Made by a program: the position numbers and the translations under genes. This document shows positions 9,485-21,240 of a stretch of 64,000 nt of DNA, one piece after another. Numbering within the stretch: position 1 is the stretch's first letter; each line of letters opens with the position of its first letter. The notes under the pieces were generated by a model, which saw only the letters and a program-made list of their open reading frames with translations, did not search any database and was not told the DNA's origin. This DNA comes from Apricaphanius iberus (taxonomy: Eukaryota > Chordata > Actinopteri > Cyprinodontiformes > Aphaniidae): assembly GCA_028564705.1 (NCBI GenBank), contig JAPXFQ010001774.1, positions 372,001 to 436,000 of the forward strand, given 5' to 3'.

Positions 9485-10790
9485 ACTGGCTTTACTTGTT
9501 TGCTTTCATGTACATAGACTTTTCAATGCAGTATGCCACCATCAACCATGCCATCCTCCTTATCTGTCTGGCGGGTCAAGGGGCCTGGCTCTCTAAGGTG
9601 AACATAGCCAACGTCTTTAAGATCCCCATTAGTCTGGACTTCTGGTGTTTCTACAGCGTTTGCTGGAAGGAAGGCTACTATTTTGCGGTCCAGCTCACCT
9701 TTGGCTGCAGGAGTAGTACCAGGATCTTTGATTCTCTGCCCAAGGCCCTGTGCTGGGTCCTGCTTAATACTTACCATTTGCCTTATGTCCTTTACCTCCT
9801 TGATGACTTCTTGGTCATCACCCCCACTTCTTTTTCACCTTGTTTGGGGCTCCGCACCCTCACCAAAACCTTGTTGGACATTGTTGTGCCTCTTTCCAAG
9901 GAGAAGACTCTTCCTGAGTTCCTGAGCATTAACTTTGGCTTACCCTCTTTCCAGGCTTCACTGCTCCTCAAGAAGTTCCACCATATCTCCCTGATCCATT
10001 CAATCTTGCTTCTTGCAGATTATTAATGCTCTCAGCAACAGCTCCTGTTCCTCTTGGGTCATCTTAAGTATGTCATTCGCATTATACCCCAGGGTAGATC
10101 CCATCTTCTGTCTGCCACTGCTAACAAGCCATCCCGCCATGGTCAGCTCATTGTCAGTGTGATTTCATGTCTTCCTGGAACGGTATTTCTTTCTTTTATA
10201 ACGATTTCATCTCCTTTCCCGATGACATTCAGCTCTATACCAATGCCACTCCTTCCATCGGTTTTGGGGGCTATTACATAAGAAGATGGTTCCATTAGAC
10301 TGCCCCCCTGAGTTTGACTTCCTTCGGCCCTGGTCTGCCTCCCCTTCCTCAGCTGTTTATGAGCTCAAACCTTTAGTGATCGCTGCCTCTCTGTAGAAAC
10401 ACAAATGGTCTCAAAACTCAATCTTCATCCACTCAGATAATAGCTGTCGTAAATAGTCTAAACAAAGGTCATTCACATTCCGCTGCATGCAGTTGATCCG
10501 CAGGCTCACCCTTGTATCAGCCCAACATAACTCTGTTCTCCGAGCAACTCATGTTCTAGTTCTCGGAAACAGTATTGCTGATGCTCTCCCTTGTTTTTCT
10601 TTCCCAAAATTCTGATCCCTGGACTCCGTAGCCATGTCATTCGTTGTGTACCCCTCCTTAACTTACCCACTCTGCTCATTGGCTTAACTTTAACCCATTC
10701 GACCACCCCATACCGCTCTGGTCCTATAAACTCATCTCCATGACCCCATTACTCCATTACTCCGACCCCTGGCCAAGCTCCTTAAAACAG
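9485..10790 (+). pseudogene. DIRS-like retrotransposon RT and RNase H
   Basis: An open frame of 176 codons (9496-10026) contains GQGAWLSKVNIANVFKIPIS, a W..F.VCWK.GYYFAVQLTFG stretch and YLLDDFLVITP, the YLDD-type RT active site, followed by PLSKEKT. Downstream, in other frames, lie WNGISFFYND, LYTNATPSIGFGGYY (the start of an RNase H with its first aspartate region altered), YELKPLVIAASL, a HSDN block, and RRLTLVSAQHN with IADALPCFSF. This is the RT to RNase H order of DIRS1-like elements, which integrate with a tyrosine recombinase. No recombinase or terminal repeats were seen. Multiple frameshifts and stops make it a relic. Confidence 0.7.
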
Positions 10791-10973
10791 CGATGAGAAC
10801 CACAGCCTCATCCTTTTTTATAGAAAGAATACATTAATCTCCATGACACAACTCATGTAATAATGTCCAACCCATCATGGAAAAAGAAAAAAATATGGCC
10901 CAACTGCCATACATACACAGGAACTTACATCCGCTAAAAGCAAAGAGTCACATAGGGGAGACAACAAACGTGG

Positions 10974-11105
10974 TAGATGGTTCTCTGGGCAGATGGGTCC
11001 AAAATTAACTTTAACAGCAATTTACCCTCAACATCCCCATGGTGAAACATTGTGTTGGCAACATAATGTTGTGAGGATGCTTTTTTTCAGTAGGGATGGG
11101 ACATC
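10974..11105 (+). pseudogene. Tc1-like transposase scrap
   Basis: The forward strand reads a WSDGSKIN-like block, equivalent to the WSDES.. motif carrying the first catalytic aspartate. It continues into MVKHCVGNIML then GCFF, a degraded form of VKHGGG.IM.WGCFS. The surroundings are unrecognisable, so only this central scrap of a third Tc1 copy survives. Confidence 0.5.
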
Positions 11106-12077
11106 ATGAACCTGTTTTGTGACTGCATGTCCTCTCTTAGAGGATCCATGCAGACAGCACACCTGTTTGTACTCGCCTCACCTGGCACTGAGGATATAAG
11201 GAGCTGCAGGATGTTCCCTCATTGCCTGATGGCCCAATATAGTGGGTATAATAAAGCCTGCTGTTTTCAAATATATTTTTCCATAAGTCTTTCTGACCAA
11301 TCTTCTGGTTAATAGTTTTTTTTTGCTGTATTTACATGTCACTTACTCTTGGTCTTCTATGCTACAATGAAAAACTATGTCTTGGTTAGGGACTACAAAC
11401 TGTTTGAAGAAAAGATCAGCCAGGAACCCTCTCCACAGTCACCAACTGCAGTTCTTTTTTCCTGAGCCATTCGCTCTCTGCCTGCTCTCTAACTCTTACC
11501 AGCAGTCACCAACCACTTTCCTGGAGCCAGACTCTGATCCCTCCATCTGTACCTTCAGGAACAGCAAGACTCCTTTGATACCTCTGTTGGAGGTACTATA
11601 GGCTATTAGGAGGCTATTATAGGACAGTGTGTTGTATGTTTGGTAGCGGGAGAATACATACCAGTGTTAGCCTATGGGGGGGAGATCAGAAGGTGAAGAT
11701 TCTGGAAGAAACCCAGTTGCAGGCGAAGCCATGAGATGCTACAAAGCAGCAAGACAGGAGGAAGCCAGGGCTTTTTGCTTTTACTCGCTCTGGGGAAGAA
11801 ATAATCCAACAGCCTTTTCTATCTCTTGCTTAACTGTTTCTTTGGAACTTTTGTATTAAGACCTGATCTTTTATTCAATGTTCAGACAAAGTATTTGCTT
11901 CTCTAGGTTTTATTCTGAAGTTCAAAGCTAATTTTACTGAAGCAAAGAAGGTAGTTGCACAAAGTCTAAATACGAATACAGGTCACACGTTTCAGGTTTT
12001 TATTTATATATTGCAGTAGAACATCAGGTTTCACTGGCAAGTCACAGTTATACCTTGGCTTAGTTTGTCCACTAAAT
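11106..12077. other. No gene seen
   Basis: Several 60-75-codon frames occur but none shows a domain. The phrase CAGTCACCAAC recurs near 11435 and 11505, suggesting a small local duplication. Nothing else stands out. Confidence 0.3.
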
Positions 12078-12208
12078 CAGAGGTCTAACAACCCTGGCTC
12101 TCCGGGACCACTGTTAAGCATATGTAGGTGTTTCCCTTCAGCTGCACACCTGGCAAATCTAAAACATGCAGGACAGCGGGCCCTGAGGACCAGGGTTGGA
12201 GACCACTA
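12078..12208. mobile_element. 131-bp hAT-type MITE
   Basis: The left end CAGAGGTCTAACAACCCTGG and the inverted right end (reading TAGTGGTCTCCAACCCTGG) form imperfect terminal repeats. The flanking octamers CACTAAAT (12070-12077) and CACTAACT (12209-12216) match at 7 of 8 positions, the duplication length of hAT elements. It has no coding capacity; it would have been mobilised by a hAT transposase elsewhere. Confidence 0.7.
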
Positions 12209-12216
12209 CACTAACT

Positions 12217-13717
12217 CACTAATGTTCATTTTAGAATTTTGACAAATTCTTGTCCAGGATTAGGTAACACGTTTTATCAACCCTACTTTGACCTTGAAAA
12301 CATTGTGCTGCAAGAGCGTCCAACATTTATGAATTGCATTTTCCCTAGGTCAGAAATAAGATTTCATAGGGACGCTGGGCATAATGTTCACATGAATGAA
12401 AAGCAGATTTAAAGTTCTGTCTCTTAGTTTCTGAGTACAGAGATATCATTGTAACAGAAAACTGTAAAAAGGAAATGGCTCCCATTATATTTTCTCCACC
12501 CGTAGCAAAGGTAATATCACTAAAATACCTCTTTCTGTTTCTTTTCAGTTCCTCTACAATAGGGGTGGTGATGACTGTGATATCCTATTCATATGTTTTA
12601 TTAAGCTCCCAATGAATCCAGGTTGGTAAGAGCCTTTTTCCTGTATTTCTGCTTCATTATCCGGTGCATTATTAGAATCTGCTATTATTTTGTGATTGTT
12701 GCCTTGTTATGTGAATGCCTTCAATGAGACAGTTAAATGCAGCTGCTCTTAAAAGAAGGCCCTCCCTTTTCTGAATGCCAGGATTTTGGAATGCCAAAAA
12801 AACAGTTTACACATATTTTGTAACAAATACCCTTCACAGTATAATTCAAAAACAAATTGATCAGGAGCAAAAATCCCTGATATCCCGTTGTGTTTGGAGC
12901 ATTTTGTAGGTGCTTGGTTATTGTCTGCAGGCGTTTTTACAGGCTTTTAATCCAACTGATTCCCACTTACACTAACCAGTGATTTCAATGATGTCACAGC
13001 CGAGCTGTAGTCTGCGTAGGTTGTGAAAAGGTAGCCTGTGGAAGATGAACTTAGTCCACTTTGTCTTTTTGTTTGTGCAATTTGGAAACATGCAAACACG
13101 AACCATGTTTGTCTGCAGTATCAACTTCTGTCTAACCGACCGCTGTCAAGCACAGAGTTAAAGCCCTGCTCAGACTACGACTGGGATGCCGTATGGCCGT
13201 GACGTCGTTGAAACTGCGAGTTAGTGTGGTTGGACCTCCGAGACATTCCGAACTTAGAGGGGAATATTGCTAGTGCTTCATAAAAAAAACATTGCTTAAA
13301 CAAAACAGTTTTGTGGCAGATAATGCCTTATTTAGAAGCTGCACTCTGGTTACCCCATTAACTCCCATTATATGGATATATACTGATCGTGCTGTGATGT
13401 GGACTTAACTAGCTAGCTTTAGTTTAGAACTATGGCTAGATAAAGGAATTATCAACGACACTGGCCGTCACTTTCCTCCTCTTTACAGAGCGATTGCACT
13501 GCAAAACCCAAGCTCATAGAAATCAGACAGTCAGAAACAAAACACAAAACAAGCAACACACTGCTTCTGCTTACAGATAAAAGAAACATTTGTAACTAAA
13601 CATTAAATACAACCAATAACCAGTTTAAGCAGAAAACATGCACGAATCAATGTGCTAAAATGACCCACCCAGGAATTAAGGAATTGGAACGTTCTTACTT
13701 TTGACGAATTCTTCAGA
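12217..13717. other. No gene seen
   Basis: Mostly unique sequence. Around 13165-13260 a GC-richer stretch opens with GCTCAGACTACGACTGGGAT, similar in style to Harbinger termini, but no inverted partner was found. Confidence 0.3.
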
Positions 13718-13891
13718 CTATGATGAGACAACGAGACCGTTGACGAAAATGCTGGTGCAGCTTAAGTCATCCCTCTTGATGTGCACAAAGAGAGGGGACA
13801 GTTTAGAGTCGCGAGTTCCAGGCCGGAGCTGTTGAACACGCTCTTGGGAGAACACCGGCTCACAGATAGCTTCTCGATTCAAATCCAACAT
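13718..13891 (-). CDS. Small unrecognised ORF, 57 codons, possible transposon first exon
   Basis: A minus-strand frame runs from ATG at 13891-13889 to TAG at 13720-13718 with well-mixed amino-acid composition. It begins MLDLNREAICEPVFSQERVQ and continues with LRPGTRDSKLSPLFVHIKRD, then SCTSIFVNGLVVSS. Composition and GC content are higher than the AT-rich flanks, which suggests a former coding exon. I do not recognise the family. A plausible alternative is the N-terminal exon of a DNA-transposon gene, since the wider region has transposon-like GC content, but no ends were found. Confidence 0.25.
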   Translation of the reverse strand: MLDLNREAICEPVFSQERVQQLRPGTRDSKLSPLFVHIKRDDLSCTSIFVNGLVVSS

Positions 13892-14787
13892 TATTCTGGC
13901 TTTTTTACTGCGTGTTTTTGAGGGTGCTAATTCGTGACCTTGTAATATTTGCCCACTCTACCTCATACAAGCTTTCCAAATATCCTAGATAGTGAAGAAA
14001 TCTCCTATATAAAGCCCTCTTCATGTGATCAAGCAGACTCTCTATCAAATTTAGTTCAGATTCTGGCTCTGTCAGTACAAAACTTTGATTTTCATTTCAT
14101 GAAGTCATTCTTTTTTTAATATTGATTTTCCTTGCAACACGACTAGTGTATTAGGATGCTTTTGTCCCTTGCCACTTACCGTAGTTGGGTAACGTAATGT
14201 GTGCTGGGAAATGTGATGCTACATGAGCTATGGCGAGTCTGTATTAATGCAGTGTATTGAGCAACAATAATACGACACTTGAACTCTCCTACGTGAGCTT
14301 TCTTTAGCACAAACTTGAATATTACAATGACCACACTTTTTATTTTGTCTCCAGACTTTAAAGAGCTGACTCACATGAACCTTGGAGGTTCTTGTGGTGT
14401 TGTGGTACAGCTTCTCAACATCTCTCTCAAACCTTTAATTATAAAGAACTTTTAATTCTAACAGCAATATCAAGTACTTTATATATGAAAAAAGAATTCA
14501 TACCACAAAATAAATAAGAAGTCATGCATTCATATACACCAATAAGGTAAGAAATCAAAACAAACATACCATCATACATGCCAACACACATGTAAACTGT
14601 AAAAGAAAAAAAATCTTAATAAATACCAGCAGCAAAGCCAATGCAGAGAAAACTGTTCTATGTAGAGCCAAATCGATAAAATCATTTTCTAAATTAAATG
14701 TAAAAGTTTGGGTGATCTACTAATAGGGATAAAATGATAATATTGTCTAACACATTTAAAAGTTTAAAAACGATCAAGTCTGGCCAG
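13892..14787. other. No gene seen
   Basis: AT-rich sequence with A-runs and no recognisable repeat or frame. Confidence 0.3.
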
Positions 14788-14862
14788 ATGACCGCTGGAG
14801 ATAGGCACCAGCCTCCCTGTGACCCTTCAAGGACAAGCGGCATAGATAATGGATGAATAAAT
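14788..14862 (+). mobile_element. Tail of a GATGG-type dispersed retroposon
   Basis: The order GACCGCTGGAGATAGGCACC, AGCCTCCCTGTGACCC, a CAAGGACAAGCGG-like segment and ATGGATGAATAAATGG matches the retroposon tail found in inverse orientation at 43785-43915. Its companion flank is lost. Confidence 0.65.
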
Positions 14863-16006
14863 GGAATAGCTATCAAGCTGCTTATCAGCTGTTAAACCCA
14901 GGACACAAAGGCACTGTACGATTACAGAAACATTAACATTTGCTGCTATGAAATAAGAAATCATGATGAACCTGTAAATAATCAGATTTAAAAAATAGCA
15001 AAGTACTTCGATAACATAAAAATGCACAGGTGAAATGTTAAATTATGAAGAAAATGGATGGATGGATGAATTAAAAATAATGAATGTGAAGGAAAATTTA
15101 AATGTTGTCAAAAGTAAGTTAATAAATAAAATGGGAGGATGATTCCTCCACAAAGAATTCTGGATGCACACTCCCACTTCCTCCTGACCGAATCATTCAT
15201 TGAAACAATGGAGCAAATGTAGATTTCGCCTGAATCTTATCGATCAGTAAAGCTCAACACCAGCAGCTGCACAGAGTGAAGATTATATTGCTATGGAAGG
15301 ACAAGCCTGAGATTTCCATTATTCATGCTTGCGATTGAAGAGCTTTCTGCGATGCCTCTCTGCATCTGTTTTCTCAGAAGCATACCTGTCCCAGCCGGTT
15401 GAGCTATTACGCAAAGCTATTATTCATAGGGCTGCTAGGATGTAGGTTAGACCAGACACGTTGCACTCTGCAGCTTCAAAAGAGAAAACTCTGTTTTTCA
15501 CGCTGCACAGAGATAATGTATTTTTTTTTTCATGGATTGGGAGTTGATGATGGATCAGTCCACAAGGTAATAAGAAAGATAAAGACTCAACCATTAAAAG
15601 CAACAATTGATCATTCAGATAAATCATATTAACATATAAAACATCTATTATTTTTTCTTCCTCAAGTAACTGACTACCATAAGGACAAATAAACAGCATG
15701 TATAGTTTCATATTTACTCTCAAAATCATGTCACATCATTAAAAATGTAATGATTTTATTTGAATTCATTGAATCAATAATTAACCTATTTATACTCATG
15801 CTGATGCAGTGAACTATTCATAGTCCAGTATTCACAAATTCACAGATTTTTGTATGGATGGTGGAACTCCAATGGTGGGTTTCTTTCCAGACAGAGCAAT
15901 TCCAAAAATAGTTAAAATACAGCTAGGGCAGCGAAAATAACTACGTGCAATGCTGCTTGAGACGCTTTCAGCTTGACCCGTTATTTGCTACTGGTATGCC
16001 AATCTT
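14863..16006. other. No gene seen
   Basis: AT-rich unique sequence. Frames of up to 101 codons (15424-15729, minus) are lysine/leucine-rich and lack domains. Confidence 0.3.
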
Positions 16007-16412
16007 TCCTTGCATCCGAATACCCCTACTATGCCTACTATGTAGCAGTCGAAAAGCAGTAAGCGAGCGATGTAGTAGATCCAAATCTCTAGTATGGATT
16101 GGTGTAGTAGGCATAAACAGTATTAGACATCCTGGATGTGTAATACTGCCAAAGTGAGATCCGATGCATGCTACGCTATCCCACAATGCAGCGGAAGCCC
16201 CAAAATCGTAGAAGAAGAGTGATGTCGGCTACCAAGGACGGGACCACAAGCGAAGTAATATATAACGTAAACATCCCGATAAAATGGTGGAGCAGTACGT
16301 CCGATTTTATGCCTACTACTTGCATGTTTTCTACGCAGTATTCACTGCATCAGCAGGCAATTAGTAGCCACTATGTAGCATGTAGTATATACTAAGGATT
16401 CAGATGCAAGGA
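16007..16412. mobile_element. About 400-bp MITE with long imperfect inverted ends
   Basis: The left end TCCTTGCATCCGAATACCCC, continuing into a CTACTATGCCTACTATGTAG-like tract, is mirrored at the right end by TGTAGCATGTAGTATATACT and GATTCAGATGCAAGGA. The CTACT/AGTAG words repeat inside both ends. No clear target duplication could be fixed, so the superfamily is left open. Noncoding. Confidence 0.6.
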
Positions 16413-16909
16413 TGGAGGGATGTTTTAGGGCTTTTTCAACTGAAGAAGAAGTGGTGTTGGTGCCAGAGCCGGTGCCTAATCTGTACTTTGAGAGTTGCTT
16501 TTCGAATGAGAGAAGCCTAGTCGGTACTGTGTTATGAGGTGATCTAAATTATTGCAACCCAACTGTAAAAGACCACATGTGGAGATAAAAACAGGAAATC
16601 CAAACAGAGAGATTTTAACAGAAGAGTATTTCATCATGCCCTTCAAGTGCAGCATTTATGCTTCCACACTTTTCTGGATTTGCTAAGATGTGTATAGAAA
16701 ATGTCCTAGCTTCATGGTCAACAAAATCCTTCCAATACACTATGGTGACTGGACATGTTAAGTCTAAATTCATTTTAGCAATTGATATACAACTGGTTTA
16801 CGCATCGCTATTACTCTAAAATTGTTGATGTTGTTTATTCTTTCCAGGTAAAAGGCCTAATAATAATAATTCTAAAAGTTGATAATGATGTGCACAGCCT
16901 AACAATATA
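16413..16909. other. No gene seen
   Basis: Unique AT-rich sequence preceding the old Tc1 copy. Confidence 0.3.
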
Positions 16910-17606
16910 CAGTGGGGCAAAAAAGCATTCTGTCAACCACCAACTGTGCAAGTTGTCCTATTTAAAAAGATGAGAGAGGCCTGTAATTTCCATCATCGGT
17001 ATACCTCAACTATGAGAGACAAAGCTAGGAAAAGAAGTCCAAAAAATCACACAATCAGATTTTTAAAGAATTTACTTGCAAAGTATGGTGGAAAATAAGT
17101 ATTTAGTCAGTAACAAAAGTTCACTTCAATACGTTTTTATTTACCCTATGTTGGCAATGAGAGACACACACCGTTACTGGTATTTTGGCCCATGCCTCCA
17201 TGCAGACTTACAAATCCCTCCAAAGATTTTCTATGGGGTTGAGATCTGGAGACTGGCTTGGCCACTCCAGGACCTTGAAATGTTTATTACGAAGCCATTC
17301 CTTCATTACCCAGGTGGTGTATTTTGGATCATTGTCATACTGACATACATTTCATCTTCAATGCCTTAGTTGATGGAAGGAGGCTTTCACTCAAAATGTC
17401 ACGATACATGGCCCCGTTCATTCTTTCCCTAAATGGATCAGTCGCCATGGTCCCTTTGCAGAAAAACAGCCCCAAAGCATATTTCCACCTCTATGCTTCA
17501 TAGTAGGTATGGTGTTCTTTGGATGCAATTCAGCATTCTTTCTCCTCCAAACAAGACAAGTAGAGTTTTTACCAAAAAATTCTATTTTGGTTTCATCTGC
17601 AGTCAA
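16910..17606 (-). mobile_element. Older, truncated Tc1-like element (same family as 18178-19779)
   Basis: It starts at a TA with CAGTGGGGCAAAAAAGC and follows the younger neighbour base by base with many substitutions: terminal repeat, transposase C-terminus with a [14 protein letters not shown] block in reverse, the HGGG...LWGCF region, and the stretch just before the WSDE block. It then breaks off near 17606 and the right half is absent. Stops and small deletions pervade the transposase. Its greater divergence means an earlier insertion than the neighbour. Confidence 0.8.
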
Positions 17607-17619
17607 AAGTTGTAGATTT

Positions 17620-18170
17620 ACTTATCTATGAAATGTTGAATAGGGCAGCTTTAAGCTCTGGCCAAAGTGTGGAATCAAAGGGGCTGAGGAGGACTTGGGG
17701 AAGAAGAGGCTCGAAGGAGGAAAAATATCCAAGATCTTCCCTGGCAACAAAGATGGTGCAACATATTTGTTTTCTGTGCGTTGCATCAAACCATTGGTTG
17801 AGTGGTACACCAGATGTCCAACTACTACCTATGCTGAATATTGATAAGGCACTACTAACAAATTAGATAATTGCCAATCCATATAAAACACTGTGTATTA
17901 TTAAGTCATGTATTCTCTTTGGTGAAGTACTGCATTAAGTCTTTTCCGATCCAGAGTGGTCGATGTATACATGGAATTGGGTGAAATTCTGCTTTATTAT
18001 GTTTATTTAAAATTTCTTCCAGGTTTCAGATTCAGGATTTCCAAGATATTACATAGCAGTGTTTGAACAGAAAAGCTCATCACCTTCAAGCATGTTATGC
18101 TCATTTTCAAATGGGCCAATTCTTCTCCAATCTTCTGTTGCTGAACTAAGTCTAAGAATAATATCAATGT
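17620..18170 (-). pseudogene. Possible L1-type ORF2 remnant
   Basis: Minus-strand translation gives separated scraps such as SATEDWRRIGPFENEHNMLE, NPESETWKKF, and SSAPLIPHFGQSLKLPYSTF. Their order (W..I....., NP....LKIW..F, API..N..F) resembles the linker after RT in L1-type LINEs. The Tc1 element at 18178 ends this block on one side. No single frame is open and the identification is tentative. Confidence 0.35.
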
Positions 18171-18177
18171 AAATATA

Positions 18178-18378
18178 CAGTGGGGCAAAAAAGTATTTAG
18201 TCAGCCACCGACTGTGCAAGTTCTCCCACTTAAAATGATGACAGAGGTCAGTAATTTTCATCATAGGTACACTTCAACTGTTAGAGACAGAATGTGAAAA
18301 AAAAAATCCAGGAATTCACATTGTAGGATTTTTGAAGAATTTATTTGTAAATTATGGTGGAAAATAAGTATTTGGTCA
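18178..18378. repeat. Left terminal inverted repeat of the Tc1-like element
   Basis: About 200 bp, from CAGTGGGG to the TATTTGGTCA block. It pairs with 19583-19779 with a modest number of mismatches. Long inverted repeats with internal direct repeats are the transposase binding sites in this group. Confidence 0.85.
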
Positions 18379-18394
18379 ATAACAAAAATTCAAC

Positions 18395-19417
18395 TCAATA
18401 CTTTGTAATATAACCTTTGTTGGCAATAACAGAGGTCAAACAATTACTATAGGTCTTTACCAGGTTTGCACACACAGTAGCTGGTATTTTGGACCATTCC
18501 TCCATGCAGATCTTGTCGAGAGCAGTGATGTTTTGGGGCTGTCGCCGAGCAACACGGACTTTCAACTCCCTCCACAGATTTTCTATGGGGTTGAGGTCTG
18601 GAGACTAGCTAGGCCACTCCAGGACTTTCAAATGCTTCTTACGGAGCCACTCCTTCGTTGCCCGGGCGGTGCGTTTGGGATCATTGTCATGTTGGAAGAC
18701 CCAGCCACGTTTCATCTTCAAAGCTCTCACTGATGGAAGGAGGTTTTGGCTCAAAATCTGTCGATACATGGCCCCATTCATTCTTTCCTTAACACGGATC
18801 AGTCGTCCTGCTCCCTTAGCAGAAAAACAGCCCCAAAGCATGATATTTCCACCCCCATGCTTCACAGTAGGTATGGTGTTCTTGGGATGCAACTCAGTAA
18901 TCTTCTTCCTCCAAACACGACGAGTTGAGTTTATACCAAAAAGTTCTACTTTGGTTTCATCTGACCACATGACATTCTCCCAATCCTGTGCTGTATCATC
19001 CATGTGCTCTCTGGCAAACTTCAGACGGGCCTGGACATGCACTGGCTTAAGCAGGGTGACACGTCTGGCACTGCAGGATTTGATTCCCTGTTGTTGTAGT
19101 GTGTTAATGATGGTAACCTTTGTTACTTTGGTCCCAGCTCTCTGCAGGTCATTCACCGGGTCCCCCCATCTGGTTCTGGGATTTTTGCTCACCGTTCTCA
19201 TGATCATTTTGACCCCACGGGAAGAGATCTTGCGTGGAGCCCCAGATCGAGGGAGATTATCAGTGGTCTTGCATGTCTTCCATTTTCTGATAATTGCTCC
19301 CACAGTTGATTTTTTCACACCAAGCTGCTTGCCTATTGTAGATTCACTCTTCCCAGTCAGGTGCAGGTCTACAATTATTTTCCTGGTGTCCTTCGAAAGC
19401 TCTTTGGTCTTGGCCAT
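18395..19417 (-). pseudogene. Tc1-like DD34E transposase, one visible in-frame stop
   Basis: The frame starts [20 protein letters not shown] at 19417. It has an N-terminal paired-like helix-turn-helix region ([18 protein letters not shown]), a basic RSGAPRK linker, [14 protein letters not shown] with the first catalytic aspartate, [18 protein letters not shown], and the second aspartate in [15 protein letters not shown] at codon 271 (18605-18607) follows LEWPS. Beyond it the same frame continues with [17 protein letters not shown] to a natural TGA at 18395-18397. The glutamate of NPIENLW lies 34 residues after the second aspartate, as in DD34E enzymes. Total 340 codons, the usual family length. 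The stop removes the last catalytic residue. It sits where related proteins have glutamine, so a CAG to TAG change is the simplest explanation. No frameshift was seen. Confidence 0.9.
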
Positions 19418-19582
19418 AGTGGAGTTTGGAGTCTGACTTTTTTAGGCTGTGGACAGGTGTCTTTTATACAGATAACGAGTTCAAACAGGTGCCATTAATA
19501 CAGGTAACGAGTGGAGGACAGAAGAGCTTCTTAAAGAAGAAGTTACAGGTCTGTGAGAGCTAGAGATCTTCCTTGTTTGAAG

Positions 19583-19779
19583 TGACCAAATACTTATTTT
19601 CCAACATAATTTATAAATAAATTCTTTAAAAATCCTACAATGTGAGTTCCTGGATTTTCTTTTCAAATTCTGTCTCTCACAGTTGAAGTGTACCTATGAA
19701 AATTACTGACCTCTGTCATTATTTTAAGTGAGAGAACTTGCACAATCGGTGGCTGACTAAATACCTTTTTGCCCCACTG
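19583..19779. repeat. Right terminal inverted repeat of the Tc1-like element
   Basis: This is the inverted partner of 18178-18378. It ends in TTTTTGCCCCACTG next to the TA target. Confidence 0.85.
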
Positions 19780-19781
19780 TA

Positions 19782-21240
19782 GGTATTGATAATAGTGTTC
19801 ATCTTTGATCAGATGACCTGAAGGATGAAAGTTGAAGCCAGGCTTTTTATCACTTTTTAGAGCAGGAGGAGGATTTTTTACTAAATCCAGATTTTTTTCT
19901 GGCAGCCAGTAATGTTACACTAAAACTGGGTTGATATACAAATTGATTGGGATCTTGGTTTGCAGTCTTGCAGCTCAGTTCTTGTCCATTTATAGACAAG
20001 GAAACTGTGCCATGGCTTAGAAATAAACGGAACTGCCAAACTTTAAGGCATGACGAAAAAGGCACAAATTACTTTCTAGCTGTTAAGATATTAAAGTGTG
20101 TATTTTAGATGGTCCAGTATTGATGCCTAAGGATAAAAAGAGAGAAAAAGGAGTCAGGATGGATTTTTAAACCCAAAGTTTTCAAACAAGATTTGGGTCA
20201 CTCTTTCTTTGAAAATGTTTGCTATATTTAGCCAATTTAAGAAATCAATTAAATGCAATTTTGGACAGCCTCAGGTCTGTTTTTGCTTTAAGATTGATAG
20301 ATTGCTGTGGTCACATTTCCTACGAAATTAAAAAGAAACCAAAAGGTAAGAACATTTAAAGGGTTTTAAAACAAGATTTTCAACAATTGGACATTATCTC
20401 TATATATAGAATATGAAATTTTATTCCTTTTTTTGTGCTTAAAATTGCTCAAATACAACCCCATAAAAATGGACCTACAAGTGAAAAACTGGTTTTCCCA
20501 GGCCATACATGAATATTAAGTGACCTGCATTTACATGGTACTGACTCTGAAGTGGAGATGTTCATTTAACGGGGTGTGTCTTTTAGAGTTTTGCCTAGAC
20601 TGGCCCACTCCTCAAAATGCAAAATTATGAACTTCCATTGTAAAACAGGTTGCCGATGCAATACACTTTTTGTTACGGTGCATTTGACACCTCAAAGTCC
20701 CTAAATGAAGCAACAACGTAAATATGGTTTTGAATTCTAGGACCCAAATGAGAACTTTTTCATTTGATATAGATTTGAATTTGTCAAAAAGAAAGTTGCA
20801 ATAAAAAAAAGACTCCATCTGCATCAACAAAGGTGCCAAGTATGTGCATTTCTTTAATTGTGGTCTGGGGCTGCATAAAATCAGTCAAAGGGTCGCGAAT
20901 GGCCCTCGCGTGACACTTTGGATACCGCCGCTCTACGTGATCAAATAGAATTGCATGATCAACAGATCCAGCAGAATTCATACTGCTGTTTCATCACGAT
21001 CCAACTTTCATGCTTTTGAAGCATCTGAACAGTTCTCTCGTTTCCCATCAATGTTCTAATGTATTGGTTAGAAATGATCTAAATTGATATAATCAGGGGG
21101 ATTTTTTTGGTACAGAATCTCTACACAAAATATTACTTTGAGGAGCTTTCATGTTTTTTTTAGCAATTTACAATGTATTATAAAAGAGGAGGAACACAAG
21201 TGTGTTTTAATTCCTTGCCGAAGAGGTGTTTGGTACTTTT
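19782..21240. other. No gene seen
   Basis: AT-rich unique sequence. A segment near 20890-20940 (GGTCGCGAATGGCCCTCGCG onward) resembles the end of a hAT-type MITE but lacks a partner. Confidence 0.3.

Larger units (their letters stand above)
18178..19779 (-). mobile_element. Complete Tc1-like transposon, 1602 bp
   Basis: The element is bounded by TA dinucleotides (18176-18177 and 19780-19781). Its ends are CAGTGGGGCAAAAAAGTA on the left and the inverted equivalent on the right. Both ends carry inverted repeats of about 200 bp, with further pairing inside them. A single intronless transposase gene reads on the minus strand. The two ends and the near-open gene mark a much younger insertion than the sibling at 16910. 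Confidence 0.92.

Noticed and set aside
18669..19436. 255-codon plus-strand frame
   Set aside because: It is antisense to the Tc1-like transposase, whose motifs are unmistakable on the minus strand.
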